DNA from: Acidobacteriota bacterium
GTDB lineage: Bacteria; Acidobacteriota; Terriglobia; Terriglobales; Acidobacteriaceae
Assembly: GCA_019351975.1 (NCBI GenBank)
Contig: JABBOG010000032.1
Coordinates: forward strand, 1 to 46,143
Reading direction: 5' to 3'
DNA length: 46,143 nt
Shown piece after piece: positions 15,951-24,483 of the stretch (position 1 is the first letter of the stretch; each line of letters begins with the position of its first letter). Below the pieces are notes generated by a model that was not told the origin of the DNA, made no database searches, and worked only from the letters and a program-made list of their open reading frames with translations. The translations under genes and the position numbers were made by a program.

Positions 15951-18464
15951 TTAGGGTTTTTGACCGAGCTTGTTCGTACCGGCAGCTACGGAGAGCGGGG
16001 TGACGACAGGAGCGGCTGCGCCGACGACCTCGACGATACCGCCAGCGGTGTAATTGGTGATCCAAAGATTGCCAGAGGGATCAATGGCCAGGTTGAGGGA
16101 GCCATCAAGGATTGGCGACAGGGCTGTGTTGCTGGCGTTGGCCCCGTATTGGGCTTCGGGGACGTAGTTGGTGGCAGGCGAGATCGCCTTTTTGGTAGCG
16201 CCGTTCAACTCGATGAGAGTGCTGGCTCCTGTACCTGCTGTCCCGTTGCCATAGGGTTGGTTCCGATTCACAAACCATGCATTACCGTTACCGTCGATCG
16301 CAGCGCCGAAGGTGGCGGTCAGCTCGGCTCCCGTTGTTGCGGGAGTCAACTGATTTACGGTGCCCGTCGGCGAGACGACGTCAATAACGGAGTTAGTGGC
16401 TTGGATGGCAATCCATGCATTCCCTGAAGCGTCGATTGCCGGGAACTCCGGCTGCTGGGTTGTGGTGATGGGGGTAAAGGCCGTCACACCTGCAGGAGTG
16501 AAGCGTGCAATCTGGTTGCCGGGATTCTCTGTCGTGACCCAGAGGTCTCCGGCTGCGTCGATAGCACCATGGCCTGCATTCGTGCCTGCAGTGAAGATGC
16601 TCGGGCTGATACTGATCTGTGTCGCGGTTGTGGAGGAGGTTGAGCCAGCAGGATACTCGAACATCTCGTAATTGCCGCCTGTGTTGGCTGTGCTGGCGAA
16701 GGTGAAGGCATCGCCAGCTTTGTCCGTCAGAACTACGTATGCATGGTTGAATTGGGTGTTATACGTTGTGGTCAACACACCATTGGAGTTGTACTCGAAG
16801 ATGGGTGAGGTACTGTTCGCATTGCCGGTCCATGCATTGCCGTTACCGTCGATGGATACGTAACCGGGGATGTAATTGAAGGACTCAGAAGTATTCAGAA
16901 TGCCGAGCGGCGAGTAGCGCGCGATGTCCTTATTTGTCTGAGCGGTGACCCAAATCTGTCCGATGCTGTCGACTTCGATGCTCTCTGCCGAACCAAGCAA
17001 ATTGTTGGTTGCGCCTGCGTACCCGGAGACTGCGGTGTAAGGGTAGTTAATGGCAAGGGTCCAATCGTGGGGGGCGGCGTTGAGGGTGGGAGCGTAGGGG
17101 ACGGTGCCTGTGGGGATGCCGTAGAGGTCGGTAACGTACGTGGGACTGGGTGTGCCGCTGCTGTTGCCTGCGGGGTAGCGAGCGATGTTGATCGCTGCTG
17201 TCGCAGTGTCAGTGGCGGCGGTGTCACCTGAAGCGACTGTGTTGCCGTTATCCGTGGCGGTATTGAAGAGGGTTGTGCACTGAGTAGAAAGACCGCCGTT
17301 GGTTGCAGGGGTGGAATCGATGCAAGCCGCGAGGATGTTTGCGAGAGCGTCGATCGTCGCCTGAGGGACGACGCCGTTGCCCTGATTGGCAACGCCGCCG
17401 GACTGAGTCTGATAGTTGGCGATGTGTCCTTCACCATCGTTGGTGGAAGAGGTTGTAGTACCGCCCTGGATGTTATAGAGCTGTGCCGCTGTAAGTGCTG
17501 CGTTGGCGATGCCGAGTTGGGCCTGCGTTGTGCCTGAGGTGCCGATATCCCATGCCGTGTTGTTCGACGGCGAGGTGAAGGGCTGGACGGTGTAGGCCGT
17601 GGCGACCGTGGAGACTTCGTTCATGTAGACGTACTTGAGGACGCCGTTGAAACCGTCAGCAGCGGAAGATGGGCAGATTCCCAGCGTGGCGAGCTGCGAA
17701 GTTGGATTGGTTGCGTTCACCGTAGAAGTTGTGGTCACAGTCGCGGAGCCGCCGGGGTTCGTGTATTTCCCGGCCCCAAAATACTGCCTCTGGTTACCAT
17801 AGTTCCCCTGAAAGGCTCCAGCATAGTTCGATGCAACGACTGAGAACGTTGTCGACGTTAGCCCTTGAGCGATGACAGGCAAAGTTCCTGTTACAGGTGC
17901 GCTGTTGATGAACGTGACCATCGTTCCGACCTTGAAGTTCTCTGGCGTTGACGAGGTAAATGTGAAAGTGGCTGTACCGTTCGTGCCAGTTGTCGTACTG
18001 GGATTCGAGATAGTGAGTGCACCGGAGATGTTGTAAGTCGTCGTTGTGCTTTGAGTTCCCGTCGTCACACCTGTTGCGGTGCCGCCGTAGGAGTAGAGAT
18101 ACACGGGCTGGCCAGCGGTGCAGTTATAGCTGTTGATGGCGAAGCCGCCGGAGCTGTCGGTGGTGACGTAGTATGAGCCAACCGGGACGTTGGGATCGTT
18201 GGTGTCGGCTGTGCCGCCGCTGGCGGAGGTGAGGAGCGAAATTGCTTTCGAGCCGTAGCCGCCGGTTCCGGGCTGGAGCATGTAGACGTGTGAACCGACG
18301 ATGGGGGCGTGGCCGCCATAGACGCTACCGTGCACGACGGGGCCCTGCACCTGCTGGCTGGACACTGCGTCTGGAAAGTTCATGGTGCCGCCGCAACCGC
18401 TGAGGCCTAGGCTTCCTAGCAAGATAGTGAGCGCGAGAGAGCGAGGATTGGATAACGGCTTCAT
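15951..18464 (-). CDS. lipoprotein with NHL-type beta-propeller, paralogue of its neighbour
   Basis: An 837-residue protein with a lipobox at Cys24 (LGSLGLSGCGG). It has a short regulatory-like segment (YVTTDSSGGFAINSYNCTAGQ), a conserved helical block (YMNEVSTVATAYTVQPF; LANILAACIDS; CTTLFNTAT; AAINIARYPAGN; PHDWTLAINYPY), and about seven propeller blades (AIDAAGDLWVTTENPG, AIDASGNAWIAIQ, LAIDPSGNLWITNY). It closes GAAAPVVTPLSVA. The same blocks in the same order occur in the gene downstream, which differs mainly by added Ig-like domains. Residues about 140-245 (Ser/Thr/Gly-rich, with a repeated TTT pattern) have no counterpart there. ATG 18462-18464 follows GGAG. Function unknown; outer-membrane or periplasmic anchoring by lipid is expected. 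Confidence 0.85.
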   Translation of the reverse strand: MKPLSNPRSLALTILLGSLGLSGCGGTMNFPDAVSSQQVQGPVVHGSVYGGHAPIVGSHVYMLQPGTGGYGSKAISLLTSASGGTADTNDPNVPVGSYYVTTDSSGGFAINSYNCTAGQPVYLYSYGGTATGVTTGTQSTTTTYNISGALTISNPSTTTGTNGTATFTFTSSTPENFKVGTMVTFINSAPVTGTLPVIAQGLTSTTFSVVASNYAGAFQGNYGNQRQYFGAGKYTNPGGSATVTTTSTVNATNPTSQLATLGICPSSAADGFNGVLKYVYMNEVSTVATAYTVQPFTSPSNNTAWDIGTSGTTQAQLGIANAALTAAQLYNIQGGTTTSSTNDGEGHIANYQTQSGGVANQGNGVVPQATIDALANILAACIDSTPATNGGLSTQCTTLFNTATDNGNTVASGDTAATDTATAAINIARYPAGNSSGTPSPTYVTDLYGIPTGTVPYAPTLNAAPHDWTLAINYPYTAVSGYAGATNNLLGSAESIEVDSIGQIWVTAQTNKDIARYSPLGILNTSESFNYIPGYVSIDGNGNAWTGNANSTSPIFEYNSNGVLTTTYNTQFNHAYVVLTDKAGDAFTFASTANTGGNYEMFEYPAGSTSSTTATQISISPSIFTAGTNAGHGAIDAAGDLWVTTENPGNQIARFTPAGVTAFTPITTTQQPEFPAIDASGNAWIAIQATNSVIDVVSPTGTVNQLTPATTGAELTATFGAAIDGNGNAWFVNRNQPYGNGTAGTGASTLIELNGATKKAISPATNYVPEAQYGANASNTALSPILDGSLNLAIDPSGNLWITNYTAGGIVEVVGAAAPVVTPLSVAAGTNKLGQKP

Positions 18465-18766
18465 GAGGTCTCCAGAAAAGTGTCAGTGGCGTGCTTTAAG
18501 TGCTGTGGACTCATCATAACGTGGAAAATCCACAGGGGCGCAACAAAATTTCGGTTAAAGCGGTCGCAAAGAATGGATTTATTAACATTTTCACAAATAA
18601 TGGAGAGACTTTGTATCGCAGTGAGACACGCTCGCCCTGGTTCAAGCCGTTTTGGGCGATCGGGTTGGACGAGCAGGAGACCGCACCGCCTCAAAAGGAG
18701 AGATCCTTTGAAGACGCTGCAGCAGATTCGCGAGGGCGGTGGTGTGGCTGCGGGTGAGGGTTCCGG
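18465..18766. other. spacer between the lipoprotein and oligopeptidase genes
   Basis: 302 bases with no gene. The half near 18520-18610 is clearly AT-rich and probably carries the promoter for the lipoprotein gene; an inverted repeat GTGGA-AAA-TCCAC lies at 18521-18533. A weak hairpin AAAGGA-GAGA-TCCTTT (18694-18709) lies past the oligopeptidase stop. Confidence 0.45.
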
Positions 18767-20935
18767 CTACTGGTCCATGAGCTTGCGGGTGAGGTAGGTG
18801 TAGGTGAGGGCCCAGGTGCTGGCCTGCTCCTGAAGGTTGGCACCGGCGGCGTGGCCACCTTCGACGATCTCGTCGTAGAAGAAGGGGTCGTGGAACTCCT
18901 CCATCTTGGCAGCAAATTTGCGGGCGTGCTGGGGCCCGACGCGGTCGTCCTTGGTGGTGGTGAAGATGAGGGGTTCGGGGTACTTTACTCCAGGCTTGAG
19001 CTGGTTATAGGGCGAGATGCCGGCGAGGAAGGCGCGTTCGGAAGGGACGGAGACAGAACCGTATTCGCCGACCCAGCTGGCACCGGCGGCGATCTTTTCA
19101 AAGCGAAGCATGTCGAGCAGGGGAACCTGGATAACGATGGCGTGCCAGAGATCGGGGTGCTGGGTCATCTCGACGCCCATAAGGAGGCCGCCGTTGGAGC
19201 CGCCCATGATGCCGAGATGCTGGGGCGAGGTGATGCGGCGGGCGATCAGATCCTCGCCGACGGCCGCGAAGTCGTCGTAGATCCGCTGGCGATGGGTTTT
19301 GAGGCCGGCTTCGTGCCAGGCGGGGCCGAACTCGCCGCCGCCGCGGATGTTGGCGAGGACGTAGGTGCCGCCGTGTTCGAGCCATAGCTTGCCAATGTTG
19401 GCCGAGTAGTATGGGGTCTCGGAGACCTGGAAGCCGCCGTAGGCGTTGAGCAGTACCGGGTTATTGCCGTTGTACGGCATGTCTTTGGGGTGGACGATGA
19501 AGTAGGGGACCTTGGTACCGTCCTTGGAGGTGGCGTAGAGCTGCTGGACGACGTCTTTGGAGGCGTCGAAGCGGGCGGGCTCGGTTTTCTCGAGGGCGAG
19601 CGATCCGGTGTCGGCTGCACCGAGATAGAGGGAGGACGGGGTGAGGAAGCCGGTGATGCCGAGGAAGAAGTCGTCGTCTGTGGGGTTGGTGGAGACGATG
19701 CCGACGCTGACGTTTTCAGCGACGGGGAGCTGGCGGTGCGACCAGCCGGTGAGGCCGGGGTCGTAGACGTAGGCCGCGCCCTGGACGTGCTTGAGGGTGG
19801 TGAGGAGGAGGCGCGAGCGGGTGGTGGCGACGTCCTGGAGGAACTCGTCGGCGGTGGGCTCGAAGATGATGGAGGGCTTGAGCGCGTCGGGGTGGTTGAG
19901 GACGTCGGAGAGGCTGAGCTCGAGGAGCGAGCCCTGCTTGAAGGTCTGGCGCTGGCCGGAGGGGGTCCAGTCCTGGTCGATGGTGAGGAGGACGCGGCCG
20001 TCAAGGAGGCCGGAGATGCTGGATTTGGCGGGGATGGAAAGCTGTTTGGGGCCGCTGGGCGTGAGGATGAAGGTCTGAGTTTCGAAGAAGGTGATGTTGC
20101 GGGTGAAGACGGTGAGGGCGTGGTTGTGGGCGTCGTGGAGGGTGTAGCCGTTGACGCCCATGTCGGTCTGCTTGCCGCGGAAGACCTCTTTGGCGCTGTC
20201 GAGGGGTGTGCCGCGCTTCCAGAGCTTGAGGATGAAGGGATAGCCGGAGGTGGTCATGGTGCCGGGGCCCCAGTCGCGGCCGACGATGAGGGTGTCTTTG
20301 TCGAGCCAGGCGACGTCCTGCTTGCTGCGCGGGAGGATGAAGCCGTTGGGCATGAACTTGCCGGTTTTGAGGTCGAACTCGCGCTGGGTATCGGCGTCTT
20401 CGCCGCCGGAGGAGAGGATGACCATGCAGTAGCGGGTGCCGGGATAGAGGCAGCGAACGCCTTTACTGACCCAGTTGGTGTGGTCCTGCTTGCCGAGCGC
20501 GTCGAAGTCGATGACGGTGGTCCAGGTGGGATTTTTGGTGATGTAGTTGGCGAGGGTGGTTTTACGCCAGATGCCGTTGACGTGGTTGGCGTCGCGCCAG
20601 AGGTTGTAGATCTGGTCGCCGCGCTGCTCGGGCTCGGGCAGGCGGTCGGGAGCTTGCGCGATCTTGAGGGCATCGGCGTGGTACTTCGCGTAATTGGGGT
20701 CGGCCTCGAGGACCTTCAGGGAGCGGGCATCTTCGGCTTTGACCCAGGCCATGGAGCGGGGGCTGTTGACGTCTTCGAGCCAGAGGTACTTGTCGGGAGC
20801 TTCGGTTGGGCTGGAGGTCGCGGCGGCATCTGAAGCGGCGGGCTGCTGAGCGTGGAGGCGCAGCGCGAGGGGTGAAGCGATGAGAAAGAGCGCGGACAGA
20901 AGGGCAGGCGACTTCGGGGACAGCTTGAGCATCAT
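18767..20935 (-). CDS. secreted prolyl oligopeptidase-family serine peptidase
   Basis: A 722-residue peptidase of family S9A. A signal peptide (LLSALFLIASPLALRLHAQ) covers about residues 11-30. The N-terminal part starts with DKYLWLEDVNSPRSMAWVKA, typical of the family, and forms the gating propeller. The C-terminal alpha/beta-hydrolase domain has the nucleophile S580 in GGSNGG, the DDRVG acid motif at 663-667 and H695 in EGGHAAG, and the AYGGFQVSETPYYS oxyanion region. It should cleave short proline-containing peptides outside the cytoplasm. Two adjacent ATG codons open the gene; 20935 is used. It is the first of three peptidase-like genes here, 85 bases after the unknown secreted gene. Confidence 0.93.
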   Translation of the reverse strand: MMLKLSPKSPALLSALFLIASPLALRLHAQQPAASDAAATSSPTEAPDKYLWLEDVNSPRSMAWVKAEDARSLKVLEADPNYAKYHADALKIAQAPDRLPEPEQRGDQIYNLWRDANHVNGIWRKTTLANYITKNPTWTTVIDFDALGKQDHTNWVSKGVRCLYPGTRYCMVILSSGGEDADTQREFDLKTGKFMPNGFILPRSKQDVAWLDKDTLIVGRDWGPGTMTTSGYPFILKLWKRGTPLDSAKEVFRGKQTDMGVNGYTLHDAHNHALTVFTRNITFFETQTFILTPSGPKQLSIPAKSSISGLLDGRVLLTIDQDWTPSGQRQTFKQGSLLELSLSDVLNHPDALKPSIIFEPTADEFLQDVATTRSRLLLTTLKHVQGAAYVYDPGLTGWSHRQLPVAENVSVGIVSTNPTDDDFFLGITGFLTPSSLYLGAADTGSLALEKTEPARFDASKDVVQQLYATSKDGTKVPYFIVHPKDMPYNGNNPVLLNAYGGFQVSETPYYSANIGKLWLEHGGTYVLANIRGGGEFGPAWHEAGLKTHRQRIYDDFAAVGEDLIARRITSPQHLGIMGGSNGGLLMGVEMTQHPDLWHAIVIQVPLLDMLRFEKIAAGASWVGEYGSVSVPSERAFLAGISPYNQLKPGVKYPEPLIFTTTKDDRVGPQHARKFAAKMEEFHDPFFYDEIVEGGHAAGANLQEQASTWALTYTYLTRKLMDQ

Positions 20936-21020
20936 CGAACTCCAAACTCCTATTGGGGTTCAGCGTATCACGACAGGTCGGGATTTGAGGGCGGGCGATG
21001 GTTTGGGTCAGGAGTGCGGA

Positions 21021-22286
21021 TCAGGGCTGCGGCGTTGTGGATGGGGGATCGTCGACGATGTGAGACTCGGCGTGGAAGAGATGGTATTGGCTGAAGGTGA
21101 CGACGTTCATGAACTCCTTTTCGGGAGGCTGTGCGGGATCGGAGGTGATGCCGAGGCGGGCCTGCAGTGAAGCGGGAACGAGCTCGGGCTGAAGGTTCAT
21201 GGTGATGCTCTTGACGGGACAGAGGTAGGATGCGGCGTTGATCGGGATGGCACCGTACTGGACGACGTTGGTGAAGACCTCGTAGGCTCCGGCGCGCGTG
21301 GCGGCGCTGGGGAAGACGCCGCGTTCGATGTAGGCGAGGCGGAGGATGGAGCCGTCGGCGGGATCGAGGGTGAGGTTGCCGTTGACGATGACGGGCGAGG
21401 GCGGCGTGGCCTCGAAGACGAAGCCGCCATGCGCTGGGCCGCTTTGGAGCAGGCCGCCGACGAGAACGCCGACGCTCTGGAGCGTGCCGGTGAAGGGGTC
21501 GGCACCGGTCCAGTCTCCCCAGGCCTGGCCGGAGCATTGGAAGTTGAAGACGGCGCGGCGGGCGGTGTTGGGCTGCTCCGGGTCGTTCTGTTCCCAGTGG
21601 CTGAAGCCGATGCTGCCGCTGTGGATGCAGCGCTGCACCCAGATGAGGGTTGGGCCGAACTCGCCGGTGCTGCTGAAGCCGGTGGTGGAGCCGTCGAAGC
21701 TGACGGTCTTGCGGCCGGCCATGTGGAGTTCGTGGCCGTTGCTCATGAGCGTAGCGACTTTGGTGGTGGCGATGGGGGCAAGGCGCTGGTCGGGCTGGTG
21801 GGCGCGGTCGGGGAGGATCAGGTCGCGCAGCTGTTGCGGCTCGGGCAGGGCTGTGCCCTCATAGTGAATCGTGCTGCGGGTGGCGGAGAAGCTGGGAAGC
21901 TTGGGGATGGTCTCACTGAGGTAGGCCGCCATGCGCGCGAGCATGGCCTTCTGCGCGGCGGCGTCCGGCGGCGGGAGGGGTGGAACCTCCGCGGCGGGAA
22001 GGTCGAGCGGCGCGGATTCGTCGGCAAGGGCTTGCAGGGCGTCGCGAGACTTAGAGCCAGGGAGGGTGGCGTCGAGGCGGGCGCGTTCGGCGGTGCTGAG
22101 GCGTTCGGTCAGGCGCAGATCGTAGAGGCGCTGCGCGAGCTTGCCGTCGTGGACACCGTGGGCGGCGGCGAGGGTTTGTTCCAGCTGCGCGATGGTGACT
22201 TGCTGTGGGGGCTGCTCGGCGGGCCTGGAGGCAAGGAGGGTTGTGGTGCTGAGGAGAAAGAGCAGGAGGACTGCCGGTCTTCGCAT
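21021..22286 (-). CDS. secreted protein of unknown function
   Basis: A 421-residue protein with a signal peptide MRRPAVLLLFLLSTTTLLAS. It is rich in Ala and Pro up to about residue 130. The second half has mixed beta-like sequence with recognisable but unassigned motifs such as HMAGRKTVSFDGSTTGFSST, FNFQCSGQAWGDW and two cysteines. I do not recognise the family; proteins of this look are frequent in Acidobacteriaceae. The ATG at 22284-22286 is chosen over one six codons upstream because GGGAGG lies 8 bases before it and the signal peptide starts there. It lies between two exported peptidase genes on the same strand, which hints at an accessory extracellular role. Confidence 0.7.
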   Translation of the reverse strand: MRRPAVLLLFLLSTTTLLASRPAEQPPQQVTIAQLEQTLAAAHGVHDGKLAQRLYDLRLTERLSTAERARLDATLPGSKSRDALQALADESAPLDLPAAEVPPLPPPDAAAQKAMLARMAAYLSETIPKLPSFSATRSTIHYEGTALPEPQQLRDLILPDRAHQPDQRLAPIATTKVATLMSNGHELHMAGRKTVSFDGSTTGFSSTGEFGPTLIWVQRCIHSGSIGFSHWEQNDPEQPNTARRAVFNFQCSGQAWGDWTGADPFTGTLQSVGVLVGGLLQSGPAHGGFVFEATPPSPVIVNGNLTLDPADGSILRLAYIERGVFPSAATRAGAYEVFTNVVQYGAIPINAASYLCPVKSITMNLQPELVPASLQARLGITSDPAQPPEKEFMNVVTFSQYHLFHAESHIVDDPPSTTPQP

Positions 22287-22651
22287 TCCGTTGACCTCCC
22301 GCATGGTGGATAGCTGCGCTTCGTTGTGTTGGACGCGGGCTTTGCTGTGTTGGACGCGGATTGCAGGGTGGAGTTTGGAGTCGCAGGCAGAAATGGGCGG
22401 GGAGCATCGGAGGTGTGGAGCGCTTCGGGGTCCTTCGGCTGCGCGATTGCGAAGAGCGCAATCGCTGCGCTCAGGATGACAGGGTTTGTGGTGGCGCGGG
22501 CGGTGCCGTTAGTTGGGTTCGATGAATGGCGAAGGCCGGGCTGTGTTGCCCGGCCTTCGCTGTGTACGGAGTGCTGTGTGCGGAGTGCTGTGTGCGGAGT
22601 GCGTGTGCGTGTGCGTGTGCGTGTGCGGTGTGAGGCTTTGGTTGATGCTGG
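22287..22651. repeat. spacer with strong hairpin and short tandem repeats
   Basis: No gene is visible. A 12-bp perfect stem GCGAAGGCCGGG / CCCGGCCTTCGC with an 8-base loop spans 22529-22560 without a T-run. It is followed by a CTGTGTGCGGAGTG-type repeat and then a GTGTGC microsatellite up to about 22629. Upstream, a TGTGTTGGACGCGG unit occurs twice between 22324 and 22360. Confidence 0.7.
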
Positions 22652-24316
22652 CTATTTGCCGCCTTCGTTGTCGTGGATGAATTGGGCGGTGCGGTCGTGG
22701 AGGCCGCGGAGGGCGTCCTCGTTGACGTAGACCATGTGGCCGGTCTGGAAGAACTTGTAGGCGATGTTCTTCTGCAGGCTGGCGGGGATGGGAAGCTGCT
22801 TCATCTCGTAGGTGGCGCCGAAGTAGAGGGTGCCGAGGTCGAAGTAGCCGCCCATGAGGAGGACGTGCATGTTGGGGTTGACCTTCATGGTGTAGGCGAG
22901 GTCAGCGGAGACGTTGGTGCTGGTGCCGTCCCAGCCGTTGTCACTGTCGGGTACGTGGTGCTTCATGTCCCAGTGAAAGCCGGGTTCGCGGGCGCTGGGG
23001 TTGTAGGTGAGGTTTTCGCCGTAGTGGAGGGTCTGGTGGGCGTAGGTGTTCATGGCGGCCTGGATGGCGGACTCGATGGACTCGGTGAAGGGGTCGTACT
23101 CGGACTCGGAGCTCATGGGGTTCATGTTCGGACCTTCAAAGCGGGCGTCGAGGCGACCGGTGGTGATGTCGCTGCTGTCCTGCAGGTACTTGGCGAACTG
23201 GCCGCCGGTCATGCGCAGGTTAGCCTTGATCCAAGTGGCGGCGGGGATGCCGGTGTAGCTTTCGAGTTTGGCGGCGACGGCGGCCTTCTGGTCAGCGGGC
23301 AGGTCTGCGCCCTGGAGCAGAGCGCTGGCGTAGCCGCCGAGGGAGTACTGCTCGACCTCATGCAACCAGGGGAAGAGCTCGGCTGGCTGGTTGGGAACTT
23401 TGTGGTGATACCAGGCGGTGGCGGCAAAGCTGGGCAGCGCGAGGTAGAAGCCGTTTTCAGTGCCGGGATTGCCGTCGGAGCCGTCGGCGGAGTTGTCGAA
23501 GCTGAGGATCTGGCTGAGGAAGACGATGCCGTTGAGGTCGACGCCGTGCTGCTGAAGCTGGGCTCCGAGGGCAGCATCGCGGGTGGTTCCGTAGCTTTCG
23601 CCGAAGAGGAACTTGGGTGATTCCCAGCGATCGTACTGCGTAAGGAAGCGGCGGATGAAGCGCTGGAAGGCTCCGGCGTCTTCGTCGATGCCGTAGAAGG
23701 CCTTCATGGCATCCTTGCCGAGGACACGGCTGTAGCCGGTGCCGGGTGCGTCGATGAAGACGAGGTCGGCGGCGTCAAGGAGCGAGTATTGGTTGGGGAT
23801 GATCTTGTAGGGGCCACCGGCGGGGTGCTGGAGGTCGGGGATGACGACGCGCACGGGGCCCATGCTGGCCATGCGCAGATACATGGTGGCTGAGCCGGGG
23901 CCGCCGTTGTACATGAAGACGATGGGGCGGGTGCCGGGCTCGTAACCTTTGGCGAAGTAGGCGGTGTAGAACATTCGCGCGGTGGCGGGATCGTCCTGCG
24001 GCTTGGCGGGCAGCTCGACGCCGGAGTCGGAGAGCATCTTGCCGTCGAGGGCGAGGCTGGCGTCCTGTACGTCGGTGGAACCGACGGTGATGATACCTGC
24101 AACGGCGGTGTAGGCGATGTTCTTTCCGTTGACGGTGACGTTGCCTTCGGTGGTGGAGTTGGGCGGGACGGCGCTGGGCGCGGGTGCGGCAGCGGGTGGC
24201 GGCGGTGCGGGTTTGTCTTGTCTGTCGGAGGGGTGGCCCTGCGCGAGGACGGTCGTAGCGGCGAAGGCGGTGAGGCAACAGAGTGTGCTGAGGCGGCGGA
24301 TGACTGCGGCGTGCAT
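22652..24316 (-). CDS. secreted S10 serine carboxypeptidase-like protein
   Basis: A 554-residue protein with a signal peptide (about 1-25, ending VLAQ) and a Pro/Ala-rich linker. The alpha/beta-hydrolase domain shows the S10 marks: the oxyanion motif YNGGPGSAT, the nucleophile S241 in GESYGT, an acid in GGYFDLGT and the histidine in QTGHMVY. S10 enzymes remove C-terminal residues; in bacteria many are periplasmic or secreted. The ATG at 24314-24316 has AGGAG 8 bases upstream. It follows the DUF885 gene after a 167-base gap that contains a palindromic element, so the two may be separate transcripts. Confidence 0.92.
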   Translation of the reverse strand: MHAAVIRRLSTLCCLTAFAATTVLAQGHPSDRQDKPAPPPPAAAPAPSAVPPNSTTEGNVTVNGKNIAYTAVAGIITVGSTDVQDASLALDGKMLSDSGVELPAKPQDDPATARMFYTAYFAKGYEPGTRPIVFMYNGGPGSATMYLRMASMGPVRVVIPDLQHPAGGPYKIIPNQYSLLDAADLVFIDAPGTGYSRVLGKDAMKAFYGIDEDAGAFQRFIRRFLTQYDRWESPKFLFGESYGTTRDAALGAQLQQHGVDLNGIVFLSQILSFDNSADGSDGNPGTENGFYLALPSFAATAWYHHKVPNQPAELFPWLHEVEQYSLGGYASALLQGADLPADQKAAVAAKLESYTGIPAATWIKANLRMTGGQFAKYLQDSSDITTGRLDARFEGPNMNPMSSESEYDPFTESIESAIQAAMNTYAHQTLHYGENLTYNPSAREPGFHWDMKHHVPDSDNGWDGTSTNVSADLAYTMKVNPNMHVLLMGGYFDLGTLYFGATYEMKQLPIPASLQKNIAYKFFQTGHMVYVNEDALRGLHDRTAQFIHDNEGGK

Positions 24317-24398
24317 GCGGAAGCTCCTTGGGGTATGCTTGCTTCCACTATAAGCGCGGATGGCTGGAGAGTGAGGGTGCGCGGGGGCGTTTCCCTCC

Positions 24399-24451
24399 GC
24401 GGCTAAAGCCGCAGTGGCGGCTGGGATGGATGTACGGGCTGAAGCCGGTAC
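24399..24451 (-). repeat. two-hairpin palindromic element, intergenic
   Basis: Read on the minus strand: a GTACCGGC-TTCA-GCCCGTAC hairpin (24451-24432, one C:C mismatch), a 19-base spacer, then GCGGCT-TT-AGCCGC (24412-24399). Loop sequences, order and spacing match the in-frame element at 4396-4466. Confidence 0.7.
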
Positions 24452-24483
24452 CCTTCAAAACTGCCTGTTTGCAGCAGCATGGG

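Noticed and set aside
19490-20833. 447-codon open frame on the plus strand opposite the oligopeptidase gene
   Set aside because: It is Gly/Asp/Glu/Val-rich with no domain, the usual shadow of a GC-rich gene with C-ending codons; the minus-strand protein has a full catalytic triad.
22561-22632. Short repeats considered as a CRISPR array
   Set aside because: The units are 6-14 bases, contiguous and without unique spacers; no cas genes are present.
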